Assembly: GCF_009377345.1 (NCBI RefSeq)
Contig: NZ_WBSL01000001.1
Location: 681,001 to 745,000, forward strand
DNA length: 64,000 bases
Direction of reading: 5' to 3'
Source: Deinococcus terrestris
GTDB lineage: Bacteria > Deinococcota > Deinococci > Deinococcales > Deinococcaceae
Below the pieces are notes generated by a model that did not search any database, was not told the DNA's origin, and saw nothing but the letters and a program-made list of their open reading frames with translations. The position numbers and the translations under genes are program-made. Each line of letters begins with the position of its first letter. The first letter of the stretch is position 1. This document shows, in pieces, positions 44,342 through 60,439 of the stretch.

Positions 44342-45813
44342 CCGAATTCGTGTTCCGGCCCGCCGGGGTCGCGGCGCTGGACGCGCGGCTGGAGGCGGCG
44401 GGGCTGCTCGACCCCGCGATGGAGGAGGTCGGGCGGGCGGTCGCGGAAGCGGCGCAGGGGCTGGCCGGAGGTGGCCCGGTCCTGCTCCTCGCCGGGAGTG
44501 GGGCGAACGGCGGGGACGCGCTGGTCGCGGCGCGGTATCTGGCGGGGTGGGGGGCGGAGGTGCGGGTGCTCGCCGCCCCGTCCCGGCACGCCCTGACACG
44601 GCTGAACCGGGAGCGGCTCGCGGCTTTCGGGGTGGAGGTCGGGGAGCTGACGCCGGGGGCCGTGACGCGGGAGGCGTGGGGGTCGGTGGTCCTCGTGGAC
44701 GGGCTGCTGGGAACAGGGTTTCAGCCGCCGCTGCGGTTGGAACTGGCGGCAGTGGTGGAGGCGGTCAACGCAGCGCGGGGGGCGGGGACGCGGGTGCTCG
44801 CCATCGACCTCCCCTCGGGCCTGGACGCGACCTCGGCGGTGCCTCCCGGCGAGAGCGTGCGGGCGGACGTGACGGTGGCCCCGGTGGGCCTCAAGCCCGC
44901 GCTGCTGTTCGGGGAGGCGGCGACGCGGGCGGGCGAGGTGCGGGTCGCGGCGCTGGCGTTGCCGCCGGACTGGGCGGCGGGCGAGGCGTGGGCCACCCGC
45001 CCGGACGACGCGGCGGTGGCGGCCCTCCTCCCGGTGCGGCGGGCGGACGCGCACAAGGGCACCGCCGGGGACGTGTGGATCGTGGGCGGTGCACCGGGGA
45101 TGGTGGGGGCCGCCGCGCTCGCGGGGCTGGGGGCGCTGCGGGCGGGGGCGGGGCGGGTGACCCTGCACTCGGGCGCGGAGGTGCCGCTCGTCACGCCGGA
45201 GCTGATGGTGCGGCGGCACGGCGACCCCGGCGGGTGGCTTGCGGGGACCGGGGAACGGCCGGACGCCGTGGCGGTGGGGATGGGGCTGGGGCCGGGCGCG
45301 GCGGGGCTGGCGCGGACGGTCCTGGGGTGGGGCCTCCCCACCGTGCTCGACGCGGACGCGCTTCAGCCGGAGCTGGCTGGGGCGGGGCATGACCGTTGCG
45401 TCTGGACCCCCCACCCCGGCGAGGCGGCGCGGTTGCTGGGGGTGGGCACGGCTGAGGTGACGCGCGATCCGCTGACGGCGGCCCGGGGCCTTCAGGAGCG
45501 GTTTGGCGGCGTGGTCGTGCTCAAGGGCGGCCCCAGCGTGATCGCGCACCCCGGCGGGCGGTGGGTGAGCCGGGGCGGACATCCCGGCATGGCGAGCGCG
45601 GGCATGGGGGATACGCTCGCGGGAGTGATCGCGGCGCTGCTGGGCCAGGGGTTGAGCGCCGCCGACGCCGCGCTCGCCGGGGTGCGGCTGCATGCCCGCG
45701 CGGGCGAGCGGGCGGGGATAAGGCACGGGTACGGGCTCACCGCGACCGACGTGTCCGCCCAATTGGGGGGGGCGTGGCTGGACCTCACGGGCGGGGCGGG
45801 CAGAGGGTGTTAA
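44338..45813 (+). CDS. nnr: Bifunctional NAD(P)H-hydrate epimerase / dehydratase
   Basis: 491-aa two-domain metabolite-repair enzyme. The N-terminal YjeF_N epimerase domain (about 1-215) has LLLAGSGANGGDALVAAR and VDGLLGTGF. The C-terminal dehydratase (about 225-491) has AHKGTAGDVWIVGGAPGMVGAA, WTPHPGEAARLLG and the active-site run GHPGMASAGMGDTLAGVIAALL. Together they restore hydrated NADH and NADPH. ATG 44338 gives an ATGA overlap with the TPR gene. Both domains look complete. Confidence 0.95.
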   Translation: MTEFVFRPAGVAALDARLEAAGLLDPAMEEVGRAVAEAAQGLAGGGPVLLLAGSGANGGDALVAARYLAGWGAEVRVLAAPSRHALTRLNRERLAAFGVEVGELTPGAVTREAWGSVVLVDGLLGTGFQPPLRLELAAVVEAVNAARGAGTRVLAIDLPSGLDATSAVPPGESVRADVTVAPVGLKPALLFGEAATRAGEVRVAALALPPDWAAGEAWATRPDDAAVAALLPVRRADAHKGTAGDVWIVGGAPGMVGAAALAGLGALRAGAGRVTLHSGAEVPLVTPELMVRRHGDPGGWLAGTGERPDAVAVGMGLGPGAAGLARTVLGWGLPTVLDADALQPELAGAGHDRCVWTPHPGEAARLLGVGTAEVTRDPLTAARGLQERFGGVVVLKGGPSVIAHPGGRWVSRGGHPGMASAGMGDTLAGVIAALLGQGLSAADAALAGVRLHARAGERAGIRHGYGLTATDVSAQLGGAWLDLTGGAGRGC

Positions 45814-45816
45814 CCT
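45811..45816 (+). promoter_or_regulatory. -10 box of DUF4388 gene
   Basis: TAACCT starts in the stop codon of the previous gene and ends 11 nt before ATG 45828. Confidence 0.4.
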
Positions 45817-45827
45817 GAGCCTCACAC

Positions 45828-46535
<708 letters not shown>

Positions 46536-46569
46536 CCAGAAGAAGTGAAGGGACCGGTGCGAAGACGGG

Positions 46570-46606
46570 AGGTGGGCGTGATACGAGGTCACGCCCACCT
46601 TTTCTA
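46570..46606 (+). terminator. Strong terminator after the DUF4388 gene
   Basis: Perfect 12-bp stem AGGTGGGCGTGA (46570-46581) / TCACGCCCACCT (46589-46600), 7-nt loop, tail ttttct. Confidence 0.88.
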
Positions 46607-46654
46607 TGTTCTCTGGCGCCTTGAGCGGAACCGGGGTGAGCGGAGGGAGCGGCG

Positions 46655-48522
<1,868 letters not shown>

Positions 48523-48526
<4 letters not shown>

Positions 48527-49014
48527 GGCGTCTCCTCGCTGCCGGAGGGAGTGATGTCTTCGATCAGGGCCTGCACCGCGTCGGCCGCGGCGCGGAGCAC
48601 GGGCGGACGCACGGGCTGAAAGGCGGCCGCATAGGCCCCCACGAACTGCGCGTCCATGCGCGAGACCACCGCGAGGCCCGCCGCCGTGGGCACGACGAGC
48701 TTTTCGCGGCGGTTGTCCGGGTTTTCGCGCCGCTCGGCCAGCCCCCGGCGCACCAGCCGCTCGACGAGGTGGCTGGTCGCGGGCAGGCTCAGGCGGGTCT
48801 GGGCCGCCAGCGCACTCACGGTCAGGGGCGCTCCGGCCCGCAGCCCATGCAGGGCCGTCATCTGGGCAAAGGTGAGGTCGTGGTCCTGAAGGCCGCCCTG
48901 CATGCCGCGCAGCACCCCGGTGCCAATCAGGCGGTGCAGTTCCCGCATGGCCCGGGTCAGCCGGGCGATGTCGTCGGGGGCGGGGGGGGCGTTGGCCTGC
49001 GTCGGGTCCGTCAT
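48523..49014 (-). CDS. MarR family transcriptional regulator
   Basis: 163-aa winged-helix regulator. Recognition region LTVSALAAQTRLSLPATSHLVERLVRRGLAERRENPDNRREKLVVPTAAG includes the wing with the typical DNRREK. N- and C-terminal helices should make the dimer. It probably represses its own operon with the drug exporter and is released by a ligand. A perfect 14-bp palindrome lies 2 nt upstream of the ATG and is the likely operator. Confidence 0.92.
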
Positions 49015-49016
49015 GC

Positions 49017-49030
49017 TTCCAAGCTTGGAA
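49017..49030. promoter_or_regulatory. Probable MarR operator
   Basis: Perfect 14-bp palindrome TTCCAAG-CTTGGAA just upstream of ATG 49014 of the MarR gene. Binding here would block the start of the marR-exporter message. Confidence 0.65.
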
Positions 49031-49072
49031 AGGTTGACGGTTTAAGACGGTACGAAGGGCTGCACTTTCCGC

Positions 49073-49101
49073 AAAAAAGGCGGCCCCACCTGCGGGCCGC
49101 C
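49073..49101 (-). terminator. Intrinsic terminator after the zinc-ribbon gene
   Basis: Minus-strand GGCGGCCC (49101-49094) / GGGCCGCC (49086-49079), followed by six Ts. Confidence 0.85.
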
Positions 49102-49115
49102 CTCTGGAGGGGAGA

Positions 49116-49478
49116 TCAGGACCGCAAGTCCGGCGGGTTTTCCCCTTCCTCCTCCTCGAATTCCAGCTCGATGCGGGCGCGGCAGTGGGGACAGGTCACC
49201 ACGCTGACGCTGGGCTCGCCGTCAGGGCCAGTCACGGTGGGCGAGGCGGCGAGCAGGTCCTCGGTCACGTCGAATTCCTCGCCGCAGGCCGGGCACACGG
49301 TCAGGATGCCCAGCAGTTCGAGTTCGAAGTCCTCGCCGCCGCCGTTGCGGGTGACTTCCATCTCGGCGTGGCAGGAGTCGCACACGATCACGTCGCCGGG
49401 GTGCAGGTCGGCGCGGTCCTCGTCGGAGAGTTCCAGCACCTCCGCGCACACCGGGCAGTCGATTTCCAGGGTCGCCAT
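49116..49478 (-). CDS. Double zinc-ribbon protein, LysW-like
   Basis: 120-aa acidic protein with four CxxC knuckles: CPVC, CDSC, CPAC and CPHC, making two zinc ribbons. The first half (LEIDCPVCAEVLELSD to VIVCDSCHAEMEV) resembles LysW, the carrier protein of lysine and arginine synthesis in the Thermus-Deinococcus group. The C-terminus (EEEEGENPPDLRS) lacks the EDWGE end that carries the substrate in LysW, so it is probably a paralogue, not the carrier. ATG 49478 is leaderless; a long open frame continuing upstream is spurious. Confidence 0.78.
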   Translation of the reverse strand: MATLEIDCPVCAEVLELSDEDRADLHPGDVIVCDSCHAEMEVTRNGGGEDFELELLGILTVCPACGEEFDVTEDLLAASPTVTGPDGEPSVSVVTCPHCRARIELEFEEEEGENPPDLRS

Positions 49479-49490
49479 GCCCCCAGTGTA
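49479..49490 (-). promoter_or_regulatory. Leaderless -10 promoter of zinc-ribbon gene
   Basis: Minus-strand TACACT (49490-49485) ends 6 nt before ATG 49478. Confidence 0.6.
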
Positions 49491-49541
49491 CGGGCCGGGG
49501 GGTCCGGGCCGGGGTCGCAATCGCGCGGGGGACGGCCGCCC

Positions 49542-49553
49542 TATCCTGAACCC
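49542..49553 (+). promoter_or_regulatory. Leaderless -10 promoter of antiporter unit
   Basis: TATCCT (49542-49547) ends 6 nt before ATG 49554. Confidence 0.65.
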
Positions 49554-50042
49554 ATGATTCGACTGGATGAGACGCCCCTTCCCGGCGTGGGCGTGCGGCA
49601 CGACTTCGATGGACACTACGGCAAGCGCGTGGGCGTGATCACCCACCGCGACGGACGGCGCGAGATTTTCGTCTCCCGCCGCGACGACCCCGACGCCTGC
49701 GCCCAGAGCATCGTCCTGAGCGAGGAGGAGGCCGAGGCGGTGGCCGACCTGCTGGGCGGCTCGACGATCACCCGCCGGGTTTCCAGGCTCACGCAGGACA
49801 TCGAGGGACTGGCGATGGACTGGGTGCCGATCTCGGGGATCAGCCCCTACGCCGGGCACCCGCTGGGCGACACCATGATGCGCACCCGCACGGGCGCGAG
49901 CATCGTGGCCGTCATGCGCGACGGTCAGGCGATTCCGGCGCCCGGCCCCGACTTTCCGCTGCGGGCGGGCGATACGGTGGTCGTCGTGGGGACGCCGAAC
50001 GGGGTGGTGCGGGCCGCGCGGCTGCTGGGCGGGGGCGAGTGA
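49554..50042 (+). CDS. TrkA-C domain regulatory subunit of a cation antiporter (KhtT-like)
   Basis: 162-aa soluble protein. The N-terminal half (LPGVGVRHDFDGHYGKRVGVITHRDGRREIFV) is the KhtT-like domain and the C-terminal half (about 85-160) is a TrkA-C ligand-binding domain (ISGISPYAGHPLGDTMMRTRTGASIVAVMRDGQAIPAPGPDFPLRAGDTVVVVGT). Such subunits gate a CPA2 antiporter encoded next door, often in response to a nucleotide or pH. ATG 49554 is leaderless; the transporter gene starts 40 nt after the stop. Confidence 0.88.
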   Translation: MIRLDETPLPGVGVRHDFDGHYGKRVGVITHRDGRREIFVSRRDDPDACAQSIVLSEEEAEAVADLLGGSTITRRVSRLTQDIEGLAMDWVPISGISPYAGHPLGDTMMRTRTGASIVAVMRDGQAIPAPGPDFPLRAGDTVVVVGTPNGVVRAARLLGGGE

Positions 50043-50081
50043 GCGCCCCGGCCCCCCCGCTTCCGCGCACGCGGGGGCCGC

Positions 50082-51314
50082 ATGTCGCTCGCTGAACTGT
50101 TCCTGGAACTGGGCGCGGTCATTCTCGCGCTGGCGTTCGTGGGGCGGGCGGCCGGACGACTGGGCATCACGCCCATTCCGCTGTACCTGATTGCGGGCAT
50201 CGGCCTGGGGGCCTTCGTGCACCTCGGAGATGCGCCCGAGGAGTTCATCCATATCGGGGCGGAGATCGGCGCGGTGCTGCTGCTGTTCACGCTGGGGCTG
50301 GAGTACACCAGCGGGGAGCTGCGCGACAACCTCAAGGCCAACCGCAGTGTGGGGGTGCTGGACCTCGCGCTCAATTTCACGCCGGGGCTGCTCGCCGGGC
50401 TGGTGCTGGGGTTCTCGCCGCTGGCCGCCGCCCTGCTGGGGGGCGTGACCTACCTGAGTTCCAGCGGGATCGCCTCCAAGGTGCTGTCCGACCTGGGGCG
50501 GCTGGGCAACCGCGAGACGCCCGTGATTCTGGCCGTGTGCGTGCTGGAGGACGTGGCGATGGCCGTCTACCTCCCGGTGATCGCCGCGCTGCTGATCGGG
50601 GGCACGCTGGCGGCGGTGGGGGTCAACCTGGCGGTGGCGCTGGCAGCCTTCTCGCTGGCTTTTTTCCTGGCGCTGAAATACGGGCACGTCCTGAGCCGGG
50701 TGATCCACGTGCAGAGCAACGAGGCGCTGCTGCTCAGCGTCTTCGGGCTGGTGCTGGTCGTCGCGGGGCTGGCCGACATGCTCAAGGTGTCGGCGGCGAT
50801 CGGGGCCTTCCTGGTCGGCATCGCCCTGTCGGGCGAGGTGGCCGACCGCACCCGGCACCTCGTGGAGCCGCTGCGGGACCTGTTCGCGGCGGTGTTCTTC
50901 GTGTTTTTCGGGCTGCAACTCGACCTGGGGAGCGTGCCGGACGTGCTGCTTCCGGCCACCGTGCTCGCGGTGGTGACCAGCCTGACCAAGTTCTACACGG
51001 GCTGGTACGGCGCGGCCCGTGCGGGCGTGCAGACGCGTGGGCGGGTGCGGGCGGGCGCCACGCTGATTCCACGCGGCGAGTTCAGCATCCTGATCGCGGG
51101 GCTGGGGCTGACCCTGGCGCCCACGCTGGGGCCGCTGGCCGCCGTCTACGTGCTGATCACGGCCTTCGTGGGGCCGATCCTGGCCCGCTTCGACGCCCAG
51201 ATCGCGCCGCTGCTCGACCGCCGGTTGCGGTTGGCTGGGGTTGCGGCAGTGGTGCCCGCCGAACCTGCGCCGCTGGCTCCGCTGGCCGAGACGCGGGAGA
51301 CGCGGGCGGACTGA
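50082..51314 (+). CDS. CPA2 family cation:proton antiporter (KhtU/KefB-like membrane subunit)
   Basis: 410-aa membrane protein with about 12 hydrophobic segments. ITPIPLYLIAGIGLGAF, GAVLLLFTLGLEYTSGELR and VCVLEDVAMAVYLP are CPA2 features, with the ion-binding acidic residue in the ED pair. No RCK domain is fused, so control must come from the separate TrkA-C protein upstream, as in Bacillus KhtTU. It probably exports K+ or Na+ against protons. A long GC hairpin ends the unit. Confidence 0.92.
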   Translation: MSLAELFLELGAVILALAFVGRAAGRLGITPIPLYLIAGIGLGAFVHLGDAPEEFIHIGAEIGAVLLLFTLGLEYTSGELRDNLKANRSVGVLDLALNFTPGLLAGLVLGFSPLAAALLGGVTYLSSSGIASKVLSDLGRLGNRETPVILAVCVLEDVAMAVYLPVIAALLIGGTLAAVGVNLAVALAAFSLAFFLALKYGHVLSRVIHVQSNEALLLSVFGLVLVVAGLADMLKVSAAIGAFLVGIALSGEVADRTRHLVEPLRDLFAAVFFVFFGLQLDLGSVPDVLLPATVLAVVTSLTKFYTGWYGAARAGVQTRGRVRAGATLIPRGEFSILIAGLGLTLAPTLGPLAAVYVLITAFVGPILARFDAQIAPLLDRRLRLAGVAAVVPAEPAPLAPLAETRETRAD

Positions 51315-51326
51315 CGCTCGGTAGTG

Positions 51327-51366
51327 AGGCGGCCCCCAGGGACACTCCCCAGGGGCCGCCTTCCAT
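51327..51366 (+). terminator. Terminator after the antiporter
   Basis: AGGCGGCCCC (51327-51336) / GGGGCCGCCT (51352-51361), with inner GGGA/TCCC, then tccatt. Confidence 0.65.
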
Positions 51367-51374
51367 TGACCGCC

Positions 51375-52907
<1,533 letters not shown>

Positions 52908-52981
52908 GAAACCTCCGGAAGGACAGCGCTGCTGGGAAGACACAGCCCCCGGACTTCAGCGCGTCACAATCGCCCAGTTTA

Positions 52982-53025
52982 GCGGGTTTTATGAACGCAA
53001 CTGTGTTTCCCGAACTGAAACCCGC
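52982..53025. other. Inverted repeat downstream of the 72-aa membrane gene
   Basis: GCGGGTTT (52982-52989) and AAACCCGC (53018-53025) are perfect 8-bp arms 28 nt apart. It may end the minus-strand gene at 53027. On the minus strand the following TAAACT is a likely -10 for the radical SAM gene. Confidence 0.4.
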
Positions 53026-53026
53026 G

Positions 53027-53245
53027 TCACGGGCGGGCGGGCCGCCACGCGCTCGCCACGAAGTAGGCCAGCCCACCGAAGAGGCCCGCCGCTGCCAGGA
53101 AGCCCAGCAGCCGCCACAGGACCTGCGCGGTGCCCACGACGAAGGCGCCCAGGCCGACAAGCAGTTGACCGGCCAGCCACACCAGCGCAAGCGCGAGCAG
53201 GGCCAGCAGCAGCACCCCGGCGGCGGCGAGGAGAAAGCGCGTCAT
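53027..53245 (-). CDS. Small hydrophobic membrane protein
   Basis: 72-aa protein, almost entirely hydrophobic: two segments (about 4-34 and 38-65) with a short turn and a basic end (ASAWRPARP). No family recognised. ATG 53245 follows TACCCT by 6 nt, which supports a real gene. Neighbours (radical SAM, icd) give no clue. Confidence 0.6.
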   Translation of the reverse strand: MTRFLLAAAGVLLLALLALALVWLAGQLLVGLGAFVVGTAQVLWRLLGFLAAAGLFGGLAYFVASAWRPARP

Positions 53246-53257
53246 GGGGCGAGGGTA
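53246..53257 (-). promoter_or_regulatory. Leaderless -10 promoter of small membrane protein
   Basis: Minus-strand TACCCT (53257-53252) ends 6 nt before ATG 53245. Confidence 0.5.
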
Positions 53258-53259
53258 GC

Positions 53260-53302
53260 AAAGAGAGCGGGGGCCGGGCCGCCCCTCGGCGCCCGCCCCC
53301 GC
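53260..53302 (-). terminator. Intrinsic terminator after icd
   Basis: Minus-strand GCGGGGGC (53302-53295) / GCCCCCGC (53274-53267), extended by GGGC/GCCC inside, followed by tctcttt. Confidence 0.8.
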
Positions 53303-53319
53303 TTCCCAGGTGACCCGGA

Positions 53320-54576
<1,257 letters not shown>

Positions 54577-54591
54577 AACGGCCCAACTGTA
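54577..54591 (-). promoter_or_regulatory. -10 promoter of icd
   Basis: Minus-strand TACAGT (54591-54586) ends 9 nt before ATG 54576. Confidence 0.5.
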
Positions 54592-54672
54592 GCGCTCCCC
54601 TGCCCGCAGCGACAGGCGGCGGTGAACTCACCAGGCACACAGACAGCCGCCGGGGAAACCGCCTTTTCGGGC

Positions 54673-54750
54673 GCTGGGAGCCTCCCAGCAGCCGGTTCAT
54701 GTCCCGCGCGGTCTCAGGGACAGTCCCTCATGGGGAGACAGCCTCTCCCC
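54673..54750 (+). other. Three successive hairpins upstream of the CsbD-like gene
   Basis: GCTGGGA/TCCCAGC (54673-54689), AGGGA/TCCCT (54716-54728) and GGGGAGA/TCTCCCC (54732-54750), with loops of 3, 3 and 5 nt. They sit in the 280-bp gap 54577-54856, which has no gene I can support. Confidence 0.5.
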
Positions 54751-54856
54751 CACCCCTGCATGAGCGAGCGGCAAACTCGGCCTTCACCCGGCGCCGGGGC
54801 GGGGGCAGGATGCTGCCTCTACCCAACCGGGAATCCAGCCACAGGAGGTTTCACGC

Positions 54857-55102
54857 ATGAGTGACGACAAGAGCACGCTGGGCAACATGGCCGACGCCGC
54901 AGGGGCCAAGATCAACGAGGGGGTCGACCGCGCCCGCGCCGCCGGGCACGAGGTCGCCAGCCACTTCGGGGGCACCGCTGACAACCTCGAGGACAAGGCG
55001 CAGGCCGCCAAGGACCGCGCCAAGGCCGAGGGCCACAACGCCGAAGCGCACGCCGAGTACAACGAGGGCAAGCGCGAGGCCACCGACGGCGACGGCCACT
55101 AG
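54857..55102 (+). CDS. CsbD-like / hydrophilin-type stress protein
   Basis: 81-aa very hydrophilic protein without hydrophobic core: MSDDKSTLGNMADAAGAKIN, then Ala/Lys/Glu/Asp/Gly-rich heptad-like repeats (DRARAAGHEVAS; DKAQAAKDRAKAEGHNAEAHAEYNEGK). It resembles CsbD and LEA-like proteins that protect cells under drying or general stress. ATG 54857 has a perfect AGGAGG 9 nt upstream, so it is expected to be well translated. The upstream region is unusually structured. Confidence 0.72.
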   Translation: MSDDKSTLGNMADAAGAKINEGVDRARAAGHEVASHFGGTADNLEDKAQAAKDRAKAEGHNAEAHAEYNEGKREATDGDGH

Positions 55103-55120
55103 ACCCGGCTTTTTCTTTCG

Positions 55121-55150
55121 GACCGGCTTCCTTATGGGGGGCCGGTCTTC
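55121..55150 (+). terminator. Terminator-like hairpin after the CsbD-like gene
   Basis: GACCGGC (55121-55127) / GCCGGTC (55141-55147), 13-nt loop, tail ttcg. Confidence 0.5.
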
Positions 55151-55175
55151 GCGTGCTTGCCGCCGACCGGCACGG

Positions 55176-55187
55176 TACGCTGCCGAC
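55176..55187 (+). promoter_or_regulatory. Leaderless -10 promoter of DinB-like gene
   Basis: TACGCT (55176-55181) ends 6 nt before ATG 55188. Confidence 0.55.
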
Positions 55188-55748
55188 ATGACCACCGCTC
55201 CCGACTGGCAACGCTGGTACCGCATCGAACCCGAGGAGCGGTACTCGCCGCAGATCGGGGCGCTGGTCGAGATGATGTCGTATGTCCGGATGACCACCCT
55301 GGCCGACGTGCGGGGGCTGAGCGCCGAGGAGCTGTGGGTCACCCCGCCCGGCTTCGGCAACTCCATCGGGGCGCTGCTGGCGCATATCGCGGCGGTGGAC
55401 CGCGCTTACCACCTCTGGTCACTGGAGGGCCGCGACCTCGACCCGGAACGGGACGCGGCCCTGCTGGGGGGCCTGAGCCTGGGCCGCGAGGGCACGCCCC
55501 CGCCCACCGGGCAGGGCCTGGACGCTCTGCTGGCCGAATTGGAGGAGAGCCGCGCCGCCACGCTGGCCGCCCTGGCCCAGCGGGACGACACCTGGCTGGC
55601 CTCGCGGCTCACGGTGCCGGGCTTCGACTTTCCCAACCACCACTGGGCCTGGTTTCATGTCATGGAGGACGAGGTCAACCACCGGGGCCAGATTCGCCTG
55701 ATTCGCAAGCTCGTCGCGCCCGAGCCGCAGCGGGAGGGGTCGGCTTGA
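55188..55748 (+). CDS. DinB / DUF664 family protein
   Basis: 186-aa four-helix-bundle protein. Likely metal histidines: one in GALLAHIAAVDRAYH and one in EDEVNHRGQIRLIRK near the C-terminus. Members include bacillithiol S-transferases and other metal-dependent thiol enzymes. Since bshC of bacillithiol synthesis is 6 kb away, a bacillithiol-linked detoxification role is reasonable but unproven. ATG 55188 is leaderless. It overlaps the next gene by 4 nt. Confidence 0.82.
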   Translation: MTTAPDWQRWYRIEPEERYSPQIGALVEMMSYVRMTTLADVRGLSAEELWVTPPGFGNSIGALLAHIAAVDRAYHLWSLEGRDLDPERDAALLGGLSLGREGTPPPTGQGLDALLAELEESRAATLAALAQRDDTWLASRLTVPGFDFPNHHWAWFHVMEDEVNHRGQIRLIRKLVAPEPQREGSA

Positions 55749-56260
55749 CGGGCGACCTGCTGCTGGTCCGGCACGCGAAGGCGAGCGGGCAGGTCCCCGA
55801 CGCGCCCCTCACCCCGGACGGGGAGACGGCGGCGGCCCGGCTCGCGGAAGCGCTGGCAGACGCCGGAATCACCCGGATCGTCAGCAGTCCGTGGCGGCGG
55901 GCGGTGGACACGGCGCGGCCCCTATCGGAGCGGCTGGGACTGGAAGTGGAGACGGACACGCGGCTTACTGAGCGGGTGCTGAGCGGCGCGGACCTGCCCG
56001 ACTGGATGATCCATCTGGAGGCTAGTTTCGCGGACCCGGACCTTGCGCTGCCGGGTGGGGAGTCGGGCACGCAAGCCCGCACCCGCATTCTCGCGGCGCT
56101 GGAGGAGGCCCGCGACCCCGGCGGCGTCACGGCGGTCTTCACGCACGGCAACCTGCTCGCCCTAGCGCTTGGCCTGGACCACGCGGGGTGGGCGGGGCTG
56201 CGGAATCCGGACGTGTGGCGGCTGACCGGGAACGGGGAGGCTGACCGGGTCAACCTCTAG
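55745..56260 (+). CDS. Histidine phosphatase family protein (SixA-like size)
   Basis: 171-aa small phosphatase. LLLVRHAKASG carries the phospho-histidine (RHAK, as in SixA/CobC relatives), VSSPWRRAVDTARPL the arginine, and FTHGNLLALAL the second histidine. TTG 55745 is chosen for its TTGA overlap with the DinB-like stop. Substrate could be a phospho-protein or a metabolite; not readable. Confidence 0.85.
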   Translation: MTGDLLLVRHAKASGQVPDAPLTPDGETAAARLAEALADAGITRIVSSPWRRAVDTARPLSERLGLEVETDTRLTERVLSGADLPDWMIHLEASFADPDLALPGGESGTQARTRILAALEEARDPGGVTAVFTHGNLLALALGLDHAGWAGLRNPDVWRLTGNGEADRVNL

Positions 56261-56304
56261 CTCAAGTGTGGTCCCCAGCCTGCGCGGACGGTGGGATCAG
56301 CCCC

Positions 56305-56317
56305 TATCATGGCGGGC
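56305..56317 (+). promoter_or_regulatory. Leaderless -10 promoter of receiver gene
   Basis: TATCAT (56305-56310) ends 7 nt before ATG 56318. Confidence 0.6.
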
Positions 56318-56695
<378 letters not shown>

Positions 56696-56729
56696 GCCGC
56701 CCCTGCCCGCCCCCCAAGGAGGACTGCCC

Positions 56730-59099
<2,370 letters not shown>

Positions 59100-59107
59100 C
59101 CCCATTG

Positions 59108-59150
59108 CGCGTGGCCCCCGGTTTCCCTCACGGACTGGGGGCCTCACGCG
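59108..59150 (+). terminator. GC hairpin after the PBP gene
   Basis: GGCCCCC (59113-59119) / GGGGGCC (59137-59143), extended by CGCGT/ACGCG with a bulge. No U-tract, so termination is uncertain. Confidence 0.4.
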
Positions 59151-59193
59151 GCTGTCATGCGCGGGGAGGCAGCGGGCGGGCATCATGCCCGTG

Positions 59194-59583
59194 ATGAAGC
59201 GAGCGCCCCTGCTGACCCTGCTGCTGGCCCTGGGCACCCCTGCCGACGCGCGGGTGCGGCTGGGCGAGCCGCTGCCCGCCCACCCCTGGACGGCCGCCGA
59301 GCGCGAGATCGTGGTGATCTACTCGCACGACTGCGGCGACCTCGGGGCGCTGTGGGGGGCGGTGCTGGCGGCCGGGCTGCCGGTGCGGGCGGTGAACGCG
59401 GAGGAGATTGCTGCCCCTGCCCCAGCCGGAGTCAACGTGTGGCGCGGGGCCGAGGCGACGGCCTTTGCGCGGCGGCTGCGGGTGGGGACCTACCCCACCG
59501 TGCTGCTGGTGCGCGGCGGGCGGGTGCTGAATGCCTGGGAGGGAACGTTTACCGGGAATCTGGGGCTCGGGGGACCGGGCTGA
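59194..59583 (+). CDS. Exported thioredoxin-like hypothetical protein
   Basis: 129-aa protein with an N-terminal signal peptide (MKRAPLLTLLLALGTPADA). The mature part looks like a short thioredoxin fold: IVVIYSHDCGDLGALWGAVL, then YPTVLLVRGGRVLNAWEG with the cis-proline-like turn. Only one cysteine is at the active-site position, so it is not a normal disulfide oxidoreductase. ATG 59194 follows CATCAT by 7 nt; an in-frame ATG lies at 59185. Confidence 0.68.
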   Translation: MKRAPLLTLLLALGTPADARVRLGEPLPAHPWTAAEREIVVIYSHDCGDLGALWGAVLAAGLPVRAVNAEEIAAPAPAGVNVWRGAEATAFARRLRVGTYPTVLLVRGGRVLNAWEGTFTGNLGLGGPG

Positions 59584-59590
59584 GCGTCCC

Positions 59591-60355
<765 letters not shown>

Positions 60356-60366
60356 GCGTGGGAGGG

Positions 60367-60372
60367 AGTGTA
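60367..60372 (-). promoter_or_regulatory. -10 box of WecG-like gene
   Basis: Minus-strand TACACT (60372-60367), 11 nt before ATG 60355. Confidence 0.45.
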
Positions 60373-60426
60373 ACACGGAGGGGTGCAGGCGCCGGACGTG
60401 CGGGCCGCGTTCGGCGGCGGATGTGG

Positions 60427-60439
60427 CACACTGTCGGGC
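60427..60439 (+). promoter_or_regulatory. Probable -10 promoter of Crp-like gene
   Basis: CACACT (60427-60432) ends 7 nt before ATG 60440. First base departs from TANNNT. Confidence 0.4.

Noticed and set aside
49479..50918. Long minus-strand open frame running opposite the antiporter genes and into the zinc-ribbon gene
   Set aside because: The frame is open only because of GC-rich codon bias. The plus-strand proteins have clear domains, and the real minus gene starts at 49478 behind a -10 box.
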